From: Thermocoleostomius sinensis A174
GTDB taxonomy: Bacteria > Cyanobacteriota > Cyanobacteriia > Elainellales > Elainellaceae
Length of the DNA stretch: 64,000 bases
Assembly: GCF_026802175.1 (NCBI RefSeq)
Contig: NZ_CP113797.1
Span: forward strand, 4,689,026 to 4,753,025
Direction of reading: 5' to 3'
The translations under genes were made by a program, and so were the position numbers. Positions 37,682-45,427 of this stretch are shown here, piece after piece. Position 1 is the first letter of the stretch. Every line of letters starts with the position of its first letter. The notes beneath the pieces were generated by a model. It was not told the DNA's origin and made no database searches. It saw only the letters and a list, made by a program, of their open reading frames with translations.

Positions 37682-37704
37682 GACTTTCGGGTTTTCCGAA
37701 AGTC
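37682..37704. promoter_or_regulatory. Perfect 9-bp inverted repeat in the ftsH / response-regulator spacer
   Basis: GACTTTCGG (37682-37690), GTTTT, CCGAAAGTC (37696-37704). It lies 148 bases upstream of the ftsH-like start (minus) and just beyond the end of the DUF4174 remnant. It could be an operator for ftsH or a transcript hairpin for the remnant's former gene; on neither strand is a clear T-run present. Confidence 0.45.
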
Positions 37705-37765
37705 AAGCGCAAATCATGACGGTTGTTACACCCATGTCTTCGGGTATTCCCACCACTGTACAAAA

Positions 37766-37942
37766 TTAGAGTTGATTTCGTTGTTGCATTTCCTGTTGAC
37801 GCATGGGCATGGCATCAATTTGGGTAAACACGGAACTCACCGCTACCGGGCTGGCTTCCGATCGTTTCACCGTGCCATCTTTACCAATTAAGATTATCCT
37901 AAACTCATCCGACTGCACTCCAAACTGTTGGCGCAATCGATT
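37766..37942 (-). pseudogene. C-terminal remnant of a DUF4174 protein
   Basis: On the minus strand, 58 codons read NRLRQQFGVQSDEFRIILIG, then KDGTVKRSEASPVAVSSVFT and QIDAMPMRQQEMQQRNQ before a stop. LIGKDGxxK and the (L/I)IDAMPMRxxEM end are the hallmark C-terminus of DUF4174 proteins (full length about 130-160 residues). The expected N-terminal half would lie across the start of the response-regulator gene but is not there. This is a truncated gene, cut off at about 37942, 17 bases from the regulator ATG. The remnant DNA now forms part of that gene's upstream region. Confidence 0.75.
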
Positions 37943-37958
37943 GGAAGAGGATAGACTC

Positions 37959-40280
37959 ATGCGCATTTTACTAGTAGAAGATGATGAAATTTTAGGAGAC
38001 ATCTTGACGCAAGCCCTCAGTGAACACCGCTATCTAGTAGAAGTGGCAGAGGATGGTCAACTGGGGTGGCAATATGCCCAAAATAGCGTATATGATTTAT
38101 TGATCATCGATGTTGGGTTGCCTCGACTAGATGGTATTACGCTGTGTCAACGGTTGCGCGGAGAAGCTTGCTCAACCCCTATTTTGCTGATGACTGCCAA
38201 AGATGCTCCAGAAGAACGCATTCGGGGGTTAGATGCTGGGGCCGATGATTATTTAACCAAACCGCTGGATATGGGTGAACTTCAGGCCAGAGTGCGGGCC
38301 CTGTTACGACGAGGAGATGTATCACCAACTTCGGTTTTAACGGTAGGGTCGTTGCAATTAGATCCAGTCAGTTGTGAAGTGACGCACGATGGGCGACCGC
38401 TGAAACTGACGCCAAAAGAATATAGCTTGCTGGAATTGTTTTTGCGGAATCCGTCCCGCGTGTTCAGTCGGGGACAAATTGTCGAGCACCTCTGGTCTTT
38501 TGATGATCCACCGCTGGAAGAAAGCGTTAAGGCGCATGTCAAAGGGTTGCGGCGCAAGTTGAAAGAGGTAGGGGCTGCCGATTGGGTTGAAAACGTCTAT
38601 GGACTCGGATATCGGCTCATCCCTAAAGCCCCCCCTATGACCGTGGCAAACGTGCCTGTACCGACTGATACACCAACAAAACCGATTGTCGAGACCCCGA
38701 TCGCTCTGGATTCTCAGTCGCAATCAACCGAAGCGGCTTTCAATCAAGCGATGGCCCAATTATGGCAGCAGTACCAAGGGTTGATGATGGAGCGACTACA
38801 GGTGTTGCAAACAGCGGCCCGTGCCATGTCGATGGGAATGCTCACAGCCGAAACCAGACAAGCCGCAAGCAAGGCCGCTCACAAGCTGGCTGGAGTCTTG
38901 GGCATGTTTGGGCAAGACCAAGGCACGCAACTAGCTCGCGAACTTGAAACCCAACTAGAGTCTGCAAATGTGGAACCATCTACCAACGTGCCAGCGTTAG
39001 TTGAACAGCTTGCGGCTCTGTTGCAGATCGGAGTTTTGTCCTCTCACTTAGACAAAGCATCAGCCCCCAGTGACTTGCCGCCACGGTTACTGTGGGTGGG
39101 GAGCAATCGTCAGCTTGGTTTAGAGTTGCAATCGCTGACGCAATCGGCTGGGTTGGGTTGGCACATCGTCGAGACGATCGCCGCAGGCGCAGATTGGTTA
39201 ACGGCTCACACACCTGACTTGGTTGTGCTACAAGTGGACGAATTCAATTTGTTAGCCGACAGCTTACCGTTGTTAAACCAGTTGTCGGCACGTACTCCGG
39301 CGATTCCGTCCCTAGTGATTACCGACTCCGACGAGTTGAGCGATCGAATTCAGATGGCTGCGGCTGGAATTGCAGGTATCCTCACCGCTCCAGTGACTGC
39401 CACCCACGTATGGGACATGGCCAGCCAAATGTTGCAGCAACACCACACCCACACTGTAAACCTGCTAGCGGTGGATGATGATCCGCTCTTGCTAGAGGCG
39501 CTGCGGGCAATTGTGGAACCGTGGGGGATGCGCCTGTTCACCCTCACTGATCCGACACAGTTTTGGAACGTATTGCACGCCACCAAGCCAGATTTGCTGA
39601 TTCTGGATGTGGAAATGCCCGAATTCAATGGCATTGAACTGTGCCAAGCCGTGCGTACTGATCCACAGTGGCAAGATTTGCCGATCGTGTTTTTGACCGC
39701 TCATCGTGAACCCGAAACTGTGCGGCAGGTTTTCATGGCTGGAGCCGATGATTATGTCACCAAGCCAATTCTGGGGGCTGAACTGTTGACCCGTCTCACC
39801 AATCGACTAGAACGCAACCAACTATTGCAACGGCTCTCTCGTCGCGATTCCAAGACAGGCTTGGCGAACCAACCCCACTCTCAGCAACAGCTAGAGCAAT
39901 TACTGTGCAACGCCGATCGCACTCCTGTTTGCTTGGTGGTGCTTACTCTCACTGATCTGCCCCAGATCAATCATCGCTATGGTCATTGGATGGGACATCA
40001 AATCTTGAAACGCTGGGGCGAGGTGCTACGGGCTTCTCTATATAGCGGGGAAGTGTCGGGCTATTGGGATTATGGACAGTTTGTCATCGGCTTGCCCAGG
40101 CTCAATCAAACGGAAGCGATCGATCGTCTCTCTCCAGTGTTTACTTTGCTGCGTCGCCAAATCTTCACGGCTCAAGGCGATCGATTTCAGGTGAATTATA
40201 CAATTGGGTTGGCTGAGTTTCCGGCGGATGGTGTCAGCGTGCAGACGCTATATCAAATCGCTTGCCAGCCCAACGCCTAG
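37959..40280 (+). CDS. Multidomain response regulator: REC-OmpR-HPt-REC-degenerate GGDEF
   Basis: 773 residues from the ATG at 37959, chosen because the receiver begins there (MRILLVEDDEILGD) with GGAAGAGG upstream. An upstream extension of the frame overlaps a gene remnant. Domains: REC (D51, K101), OmpR-type winged helix (123-223, GLGYRLIPK), HPt (~255-355; H308 in AAHKLAGVLG), a receiver-like domain without clear phosphate residues (375-490), REC (500-615; D550, K602), and a C-terminal GGDEF-like domain. Its signature reads GYWDYGQF instead of GGDEF, so cyclase activity is unlikely. It binds DNA and may act in a phosphorelay. The hybrid kinase at 31 kb is a possible partner by proximity only. 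Confidence 0.85.
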   Translation: MRILLVEDDEILGDILTQALSEHRYLVEVAEDGQLGWQYAQNSVYDLLIIDVGLPRLDGITLCQRLRGEACSTPILLMTAKDAPEERIRGLDAGADDYLTKPLDMGELQARVRALLRRGDVSPTSVLTVGSLQLDPVSCEVTHDGRPLKLTPKEYSLLELFLRNPSRVFSRGQIVEHLWSFDDPPLEESVKAHVKGLRRKLKEVGAADWVENVYGLGYRLIPKAPPMTVANVPVPTDTPTKPIVETPIALDSQSQSTEAAFNQAMAQLWQQYQGLMMERLQVLQTAARAMSMGMLTAETRQAASKAAHKLAGVLGMFGQDQGTQLARELETQLESANVEPSTNVPALVEQLAALLQIGVLSSHLDKASAPSDLPPRLLWVGSNRQLGLELQSLTQSAGLGWHIVETIAAGADWLTAHTPDLVVLQVDEFNLLADSLPLLNQLSARTPAIPSLVITDSDELSDRIQMAAAGIAGILTAPVTATHVWDMASQMLQQHHTHTVNLLAVDDDPLLLEALRAIVEPWGMRLFTLTDPTQFWNVLHATKPDLLILDVEMPEFNGIELCQAVRTDPQWQDLPIVFLTAHREPETVRQVFMAGADDYVTKPILGAELLTRLTNRLERNQLLQRLSRRDSKTGLANQPHSQQQLEQLLCNADRTPVCLVVLTLTDLPQINHRYGHWMGHQILKRWGEVLRASLYSGEVSGYWDYGQFVIGLPRLNQTEAIDRLSPVFTLLRRQIFTAQGDRFQVNYTIGLAEFPADGVSVQTLYQIACQPNA

Positions 40281-40344
40281 TATTCCGACTACGAAAATTC
40301 CATCGAGGGAGATCAAAATTCCCCCGTCCCCGCATACGTTCGTT

Positions 40345-40510
40345 CAGGCAATGGGATAAGATGACAAGGCACACGTGAACAGCAGCGTACGGGAAAGATT
40401 GGTGAAAATCCAACGCTGTGCCGCAACTGTGAAGGGGGAAAGGAAACAGGACAAGGATCAAGAACCTTCATGGCTTCAGCCTTTCTTCCAAGCCAGAACA
40501 CCAGTCCGCT
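40345..40510 (+). ncRNA. Cobalamin riboswitch
   Basis: The conserved blocks appear in the right order: GGCACACGTGAACAGC near 40368, GGGAAAGATTGGTGAAAATC from 40391 (P4/P5), the B12 box GCCGCAACTGT (40420-40430), GGGGGAAAGGAAACAGG, and AAGCCAGAACACC (40490-40502). It leads directly to cbiX, a cobalamin-biosynthesis gene, as expected for feedback control by adenosylcobalamin. The 3' block lies inside the longest possible open frame of cbiX, which shows that the real start is further downstream. Ends are approximate. Confidence 0.9.
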
Positions 40511-40524
40511 GTTTATTCACTCTA

Positions 40525-40548
40525 TGTCCTGCGATGCACAGGACGGAG
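40525..40548 (+). promoter_or_regulatory. Probable expression-platform hairpin at the cbiX ribosome site
   Basis: GTCCTG (40525-40530), loop CGATGCA, CAGGAC (40538-40543) is directly followed by GGAG (40545-40548), eleven bases before the cbiX ATG. In cobalamin riboswitches a hairpin at this place often kisses L5 of the aptamer and hides the ribosome site. The position fits translational control, but the loop contact was not proven by pairing here. Confidence 0.55.
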
Positions 40549-40559
40549 TTCTGAAACGC

Positions 40560-41627
40560 ATGTCTATTTCTATTGAACATTCAGAGTTTTCTACTAGTCT
40601 CATTCAAATTTCTCCATCGGCGATCGATCGCCCTATCCCTCCGCCATCCCTGTCGCCACTACCCCTGCAACGTCCATTACTGCTGGTGGGGCATGGGAGC
40701 CGCGATGCCGACGGTCGTCAAGGCTTGCTAGATTTTGCCAGCGCCTATCAAGCCCTCGATCGATCGCGCCCAGTGATTCCGTGTTTTTTGGAACTGACCG
40801 AACCCTCCATTCAGCAAGGCGTGGATCAGTGTATAGAGATGGGATACACCGACCTGTCAGTATTGCCAATTCTGCTGTTTGCCGCTCGCCACAATAAGTT
40901 TGATGTCACGAATGAACTCGATCGCGCTCGTCAGCGTCATCCCCAACTGACATTCCACTATGGTCGTCATTTTGGTATCACACCTGGCATTTTAGATCTA
41001 TGGCGATTGCGCCTAGCTGAACTCGATCAACCACAATGGAACCCCACTGGAATTTCGCGATCAGACACGGTGTTGCTGTTTGTGGGACGTGGCTCCAGCG
41101 ATCCAGATGCGAATGGCGATGTTTATAAACTGGCGCGGATGTTGTGGGAAGGCAGCGAGTATCATACTGTTGAAACGTGCTTCATTGGCATCACCCATCC
41201 CCGATTGGAAGAAGGGTTCCGACGATCGCGGCTCTATACTCCCAAGCGCATCATTGTTCTGCCGCACTTTTTGTTTACTGGGACACTAGTCAAAAAAATC
41301 TTTCATATCACCGCCCAACAACAAGAACAGTATCCCAATCTGTCCCTTGTTTGCCTACCCGAAATTGGGTTGCATCCTGAACTGTTTCAAATTCTGCGCG
41401 ATCGAGAAATTGAAACCCAACTGGGACAGGTACAGATGAATTGTGAGATGTGTAAATTTCGACTTGCAGCGAAATCATCAGATCGTCACAATCATGGACA
41501 TAATCATGATCATAATCATGGTCATAGCCATGATGATTGTAATGATGATCATGATCACGCGCATGGAGCGATCGATCCCTACGCTGAACCCAATCAGTAT
41601 CATCAGCGCATTTGGCAAGTACCATAG
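40560..41627 (+). CDS. cbiX: Sirohydrochlorin cobaltochelatase, long CbiX form
   Basis: A 355-residue two-half chelatase inserting Co2+ into sirohydrochlorin in the anaerobic-type B12 pathway. It has the N-half metal His in [15 protein letters not shown] (H45), the C-half [16 protein letters not shown], and [14 protein letters not shown] with H236. It also has the MxCxxC iron-sulfur site MNCEMC (C295, C298) and a His/Asp-rich tail ([17 protein letters not shown], then HDHAHG) known from CbiX of other bacteria. The ATG at 40560 is used because the riboswitch covers the earlier start candidate at 40470. Regulation by the riboswitch is expected. Confidence 0.92.
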   Translation: MSISIEHSEFSTSLIQISPSAIDRPIPPPSLSPLPLQRPLLLVGHGSRDADGRQGLLDFASAYQALDRSRPVIPCFLELTEPSIQQGVDQCIEMGYTDLSVLPILLFAARHNKFDVTNELDRARQRHPQLTFHYGRHFGITPGILDLWRLRLAELDQPQWNPTGISRSDTVLLFVGRGSSDPDANGDVYKLARMLWEGSEYHTVETCFIGITHPRLEEGFRRSRLYTPKRIIVLPHFLFTGTLVKKIFHITAQQQEQYPNLSLVCLPEIGLHPELFQILRDREIETQLGQVQMNCEMCKFRLAAKSSDRHNHGHNHDHNHGHSHDDCNDDHDHAHGAIDPYAEPNQYHQRIWQVP

Positions 41628-41714
41628 AGGAAAGGCTGAAAGCTGAAGACTTAAAGCTAAAGTACTGCCCGATTCTTTACCTTTCTCTTTTTTATCTTTT
41701 TATCCAGGTCTAAT

Positions 41715-41936
41715 ATGGAAGAATTGGCTGTTGGCGATCGCGTCCGAGTTGTGTCTCTCCCTCCCTATGTCAAAACGGCAGAACCGATGCCGATGCTGCG
41801 ACCACCGAATGTCATTCAAGTGGGTGAAGAAGGGGTAATCGTTGATCGGCGTCCTGGTGGGTGGGGCGTTCGCTTTAGTCGAGGCATGTTTTTGATGGAC
41901 GAACAGTATCTAGAAGTCATTAAAGATGAGGCGTGA
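41715..41936 (+). CDS. DUF3148/CRR42-like NDH-1 assembly family protein
   Basis: A 73-residue protein: VGDRVRVVSLPPYVKTAEPM, PMLRPPNVIQVGEEG, RRPGGWGVRFSRGMFLMDEQ. This is the DUF3148 family conserved in cyanobacteria and plants, where CRR42 helps assemble the chloroplast NAD(P)H dehydrogenase-like complex. It probably has a small SH3-like beta barrel fold. A role in thylakoid NDH-1 assembly is inferred from the plant member. It follows cbiX by 87 bases and could be read through from it. Confidence 0.87.
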   Translation: MEELAVGDRVRVVSLPPYVKTAEPMPMLRPPNVIQVGEEGVIVDRRPGGWGVRFSRGMFLMDEQYLEVIKDEA

Positions 41937-41974
41937 GCCAGAGGGACAGTTCACACTCACCCTTACCCACCCCA

Positions 41975-43243
41975 CTATGCTTCAGTTTCGGTATTCAACA
42001 AGGTTTGCACAAATTCATACAGTTCCAAATCCGATCGTCCATTTAATTGCTGTTCTTTCAGATCAATCAAACCTTGCGCCAAGGGCATAGCCCTTTTTTT
42101 GTAGGTAGCATTAGCTGTGAGCAAGTCCAAAAACACATCTTGTTCAATCTGCAATCGATTGGCATCGTCAGCGACGGGTGAGACAAAGGTGTTCGATTCA
42201 GCGTTGAATTTTAGCAGAAAAATTAGCGCATGACTCAGTTCATGAAGCTGTTGCTGCAACTGTCGCACATCTAGTTCCATTCGATCGAAGCCGACATGTC
42301 CTTCAATGCGCAGTTCAACGATCGGTTGCTGTTGGGTATTAATTACCCCTTGCTGTATGGCTTGTTGCACTCGTTCAATCGCCTGTTGTTCAATTTCTTC
42401 TACACTTTCTTCACCACAGGCTGTCATCATTAAACGCACGATCGCTCGTTGATAATAGTTCTGTTTGAGGTCTGCTTGAATTCCCGATTCCGTGATCTCA
42501 ATCAAGTAAGCTCCACGGGTAAAACTGGCTTCTTCAATGCTGTTAGCCTCGGTAGAACCCGGGTTAAAAATCCATCCCTCAACTTCATAACTTTTGTGAA
42601 TGTGCCCTAGTGCTAAATAATCAACCCCTGCTTGTTTAAGGGGCAACAATTCGCTGTAGCGCAAAGCTCCTTGATAGCGAGCAATTTGTCCTTCCACACC
42701 GTGATGAAACAATAAGATGGTAGGCCCAGCGGCAGGCGGTAAGCTAGGAATAGCGGCTGCAATTTGTTCGATCGCCCTGGGGGCAGACGCCCCGTACCAC
42801 ACCGACCCCAGCACACGCACGCCACACTCGAGATCAATGTAACCGCCCCGTCGATCGACTTCTGACCAAGGAGAATAAAGCGGTTCCCCTTCGGACACAT
42901 TGCCCGGCTCTAAGAGCTTTAGCAACCCCCAATCCGCCAGATAGCGCAGCCAGCTGGTTTTTGTACCATAGGGACGATTATCGTGATTGCCTTCGATCGC
43001 CAACACAGGAATGCCCGCCTCCCGCAGCATATCCAAACATCCTTGAGCCTGATTCAGCGTCGCAGGTTGAATGTTACGGTGCTCAAATAAATCACCGGCA
43101 ATGATGACAAAATCTACCTGTTCGTCGATCGCATACTTGCTCAGGACATCGCGAAAGGCATAGAAAAAGTCCTGGGTGCGTTGCTTATTGTCATAGCGAT
43201 CAAACCCCAAATGCACGTCTGCAATGTGTAAAAACCTCGCCAT
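41975..43243 (-). CDS. SbcD/YhaO-type DNA repair metallophosphoesterase
   Basis: A 422-residue calcineurin-like phosphoesterase of the SbcD/Mre11 nuclease class. Metal-binding motifs are ADVHLG (D8, H10), IIAGDLFEHR, AIEGNHDNRPYG, ILLFHHGVEG and LALGHIHKSYEVEG. The C-terminal ~170 residues (QQAIERVQQAIQQGVINTQQ, VELRIEGHVGFDRME) match the capping region of YhaO-type proteins. No SbcC/Rad50 ATPase partner gene is in the window. A GAGGAAACAACA precedes the ATG. Mn-dependent nuclease activity on DNA ends is inferred from family. Confidence 0.87.
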   Translation of the reverse strand: MARFLHIADVHLGFDRYDNKQRTQDFFYAFRDVLSKYAIDEQVDFVIIAGDLFEHRNIQPATLNQAQGCLDMLREAGIPVLAIEGNHDNRPYGTKTSWLRYLADWGLLKLLEPGNVSEGEPLYSPWSEVDRRGGYIDLECGVRVLGSVWYGASAPRAIEQIAAAIPSLPPAAGPTILLFHHGVEGQIARYQGALRYSELLPLKQAGVDYLALGHIHKSYEVEGWIFNPGSTEANSIEEASFTRGAYLIEITESGIQADLKQNYYQRAIVRLMMTACGEESVEEIEQQAIERVQQAIQQGVINTQQQPIVELRIEGHVGFDRMELDVRQLQQQLHELSHALIFLLKFNAESNTFVSPVADDANRLQIEQDVFLDLLTANATYKKRAMPLAQGLIDLKEQQLNGRSDLELYEFVQTLLNTETEA

Positions 43244-43309
43244 TGTTGTTTCCTCGTGTGGCTATTTACCTCGCCCTGCGATCGCTTATTGTACCCAGAT
43301 TCTCTGCCA

Positions 43310-44377
43310 TTAATAATACACTTGTTCAGCTTGAGTGCGAATCAGCCGTTGTACACTAACCAACGCTCGATTTAGTTCGCGGGGTGGTTCTGGTTGAGTC
43401 AAATAGGCCTGTTGTTCATCCTCTAGCATTTCTACATCCTGGCGCACCAATCCATCGAGCAATCCCTTAGCCGAACCAAACAGCGAATTTTTGACAAAAC
43501 GGCGAAAGGCGATCGGCAATTTGTGGAGATTTGGAAAAGCATGAAGCGAGGTAAAGTGCAGCAGGTAGGCGCGGGTGTGGGTTGGCCCAACCGGACAAAA
43601 TAAACAATAGATTTTGAAATCTTCCCCCAGCGTGGATGTCCAGTGTGGATAGGTATAAGATACTGTCAGCGGTTCTGGATGCAAACGGCGCAGAGCCGGA
43701 AAAAATAGTTGAGACACTGACCAAATTTTGTCAATGCGATAGTAGCTCTGGGCTTGATAATAGGCGTCTATGCGATCGCCATCCTCATGCAGTTCTTGCA
43801 GTTTGGGGTCGGCCCAGGCTTGATAGTTTTGATGCAAATGCCCATGGTACATGTCCATCAGGTTTTCAATCAAAAACGAAAAGTGCGCCTGGCAATCGAT
43901 CGTCGTCACTGAAGCAATGTAATTCAGGTGATCCCACTCTGGTACACCCAATAACGCCACCTGACTCGATCGCGCGGGTTCGCCTGGAAACAGCCAAATG
44001 AACCCATCTTGCTCTTGCACCGGATAGCGCCGCACTCGACAATTGGGAAGCTTTTGCTGAGCCTCTAGATAGGGAATAGCTGCACAGTGACCTTGCGCGT
44101 CTACTTGCCAACCGTGATAGGCACACTCGATCGCATCTCCCACGACTTGCCCTCGGCTCAGCTTAACATAGCGATGTGGACAGCGATCGGCCAGGGCTTG
44201 GATCGTTCCTGCCCGATCGCGATACAGCACAATTGGGTGTTGCCAGAGCATGACCCCCAACGGTTGATTGGTGACTTCGGCACTGCGCGCCACAACATAC
44301 CAATGGTTGGGGTTAATGCCCACCTGCCGCACATCAGCATGGGAACGGGTGGAGGTAGCAACACGAGTATCTGGCAT
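43310..44377 (-). CDS. Rieske non-heme iron oxygenase, alpha subunit type
   Basis: A 355-residue Rieske oxygenase. The 2Fe-2S site is CPHRYVKLSRG (CxH) and CAYHGW (CxxH) in the first ~120 residues. The mononuclear iron site is ENLMDMYHGHLH, with the bridging Asp and two His. Such enzymes mono- or dioxygenate aromatics, demethylate, or act on chlorophyll catabolites. This one lacks the C-terminal membrane helices of the PAO/TIC55 group, so it is cytoplasmic. Substrate and reductase partner are unknown; no neighbouring gene suggests one. It has an AGGAG site before the ATG. Confidence 0.88.
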   Translation of the reverse strand: MPDTRVATSTRSHADVRQVGINPNHWYVVARSAEVTNQPLGVMLWQHPIVLYRDRAGTIQALADRCPHRYVKLSRGQVVGDAIECAYHGWQVDAQGHCAAIPYLEAQQKLPNCRVRRYPVQEQDGFIWLFPGEPARSSQVALLGVPEWDHLNYIASVTTIDCQAHFSFLIENLMDMYHGHLHQNYQAWADPKLQELHEDGDRIDAYYQAQSYYRIDKIWSVSQLFFPALRRLHPEPLTVSYTYPHWTSTLGEDFKIYCLFCPVGPTHTRAYLLHFTSLHAFPNLHKLPIAFRRFVKNSLFGSAKGLLDGLVRQDVEMLEDEQQAYLTQPEPPRELNRALVSVQRLIRTQAEQVYY

Positions 44378-44557
44378 TCTAGGCTCCTTTCGATCGGGTC
44401 TGACGCTGTGTATGTTCTTTAACTGTGTTCCTAGTGTCGCTTATGAAGCCGTTAATGTTGCTGTTCTATCTGTAATTTTTTAAACCTTGCTAGTTCTAGG
44501 TTGCACTCGATTGGTAATTCATTGATGATGGGCGTGGCTAAATTCAAATCGAAGTTG

Positions 44558-44645
44558 CCCTCATTCCTACCCTTTCTCCCGGAGGGAGCAGAGAGCCGGA
44601 ACGCTCGTTCCCTCTTTCAACAGGGCAAGGGGGAAGGGGAGGCAG
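44558..44645. repeat. Pyrimidine/purine-rich dispersed-repeat-like element
   Basis: Within the 338-base spacer 44378-44715, a C/T-rich arm (CCCTTTCTCCCGGAGGGAG) is followed by GAACGCTCGTTCCCTC and a G-rich arm (GGCAAGGGGGAAGGGGAGG). This pattern resembles the non-coding dispersed elements often seen in cyanobacterial spacers. Only one copy is in this window, so its repetitive nature is inferred. The spacer otherwise holds no gene. Confidence 0.4.
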
Positions 44646-44715
44646 TCCAATTCAGATCTCGATTCAGGCGTGATAATGAATCGTGAACGAACCAGGTAAA
44701 GGATGAAGAAGGACG

Positions 44716-45162
44716 ATGTCACAACCGGAGAGGAGTCAAGGTCGATCGAACTTGGTTGGAGTTGGAATGGCGGTGACTGGCTTAATAGGAGTCTGGATAC
44801 TGCCTGGTTTGGCTCAAGTGACAACCCCACAACCTGACCTGAACGGCAACTATAGGCGCAATCAAGCTGCAAGAGTTGGACAGGTAGCAAGCCCGCTGTC
44901 ACCGGGTTCTCTTTGGCAAGTAATATCACCAGGACTGAATTGCCGTCGTGGAGCCGGGTTAGAGTATGACATCGTTCGACAGTTTGAACAGGGACAGCTT
45001 TTGCAAGCCGATGTGGGACGAGGTGGCTCGGATGAAGTTCTGATCAATGCGACCGATCGCCGTGGTAATCCTTGGATGCGGGTAAGAAGCCCGATCGGTG
45101 AAAGCTATGATTGCTATGTCAGGGCCCATCGCCGCTATATTCAACCCTATGCGGGTGAATAA
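44716..45162 (+). CDS. Secreted SH3b-domain protein
   Basis: A 148-residue protein with an N-terminal signal segment (VGVGMAVTGLIGVWILPGLA, ending near residue 34). A linker follows, then a bacterial SH3-like domain with WQVISPGLNCRRGAGLEYDI (the VxxxxLNVRxGPGxxY pattern, here with a Cys) and RGNPWMRVRSPIGESYDCYV. The two Cys, in LNCR and YDCY, may pair. Such SH3b proteins bind cell wall or other proteins outside the membrane. It is the nearest plus-strand gene before the protease-nuclease gene, 265 bases away. Confidence 0.8.
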   Translation: MSQPERSQGRSNLVGVGMAVTGLIGVWILPGLAQVTTPQPDLNGNYRRNQAARVGQVASPLSPGSLWQVISPGLNCRRGAGLEYDIVRQFEQGQLLQADVGRGGSDEVLINATDRRGNPWMRVRSPIGESYDCYVRAHRRYIQPYAGE

Positions 45163-45334
45163 TTGAGTTGAAGGGTTGCGTTTGCATTTAGGCTCGCCAA
45201 TTAACGGATGGATGAAGTGTCCTGAAGAACTTGTCAAACTAAAGAAAGAAGGAACAATGGCACTAGACTCACAAAAATCAAGGTTAGGTTAGACACGTCT
45301 TTTCTTGGTTAACTGTTTTCAGCTTACCGTTTGA

Positions 45335-45369
45335 TTCACATTGATTCCACGTTAATTTCACATTGATTC
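45335..45369 (+). promoter_or_regulatory. Two 13-bp direct repeats upstream of the protease-nuclease gene
   Basis: TTCACATTGATTC occurs exactly at 45335-45347 and 45357-45369. Start-to-start distance is 22 bases, about two helical turns, and the second copy ends 58 bases before the ATG at 45428. A regulator binding one DNA face is a natural reading. The arrangement could also be a chance duplication in A/T-rich DNA. Confidence 0.5.
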
Positions 45370-45427
45370 GTGTTTGTGTCCATGTTGCAACCAACCTTGA
45401 TTCGTTTCCGGCAGCGAAACACTTTCT

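Noticed and set aside
37803-37958. Earlier start of the response regulator
   Set aside because: The added residues are the antisense of the DUF4174 remnant; the receiver domain begins exactly at the ATG 37959.
40470-40559. Earlier start of cbiX
   Set aside because: These codons overlap the 3' block and platform of the cobalamin riboswitch and have no counterpart in CbiX proteins.
41509-41567. Trinucleotide-like repeats in the cbiX 3' end as a microsatellite
   Set aside because: They encode the His/Asp-rich tail known in CbiX proteins; coding explains them.
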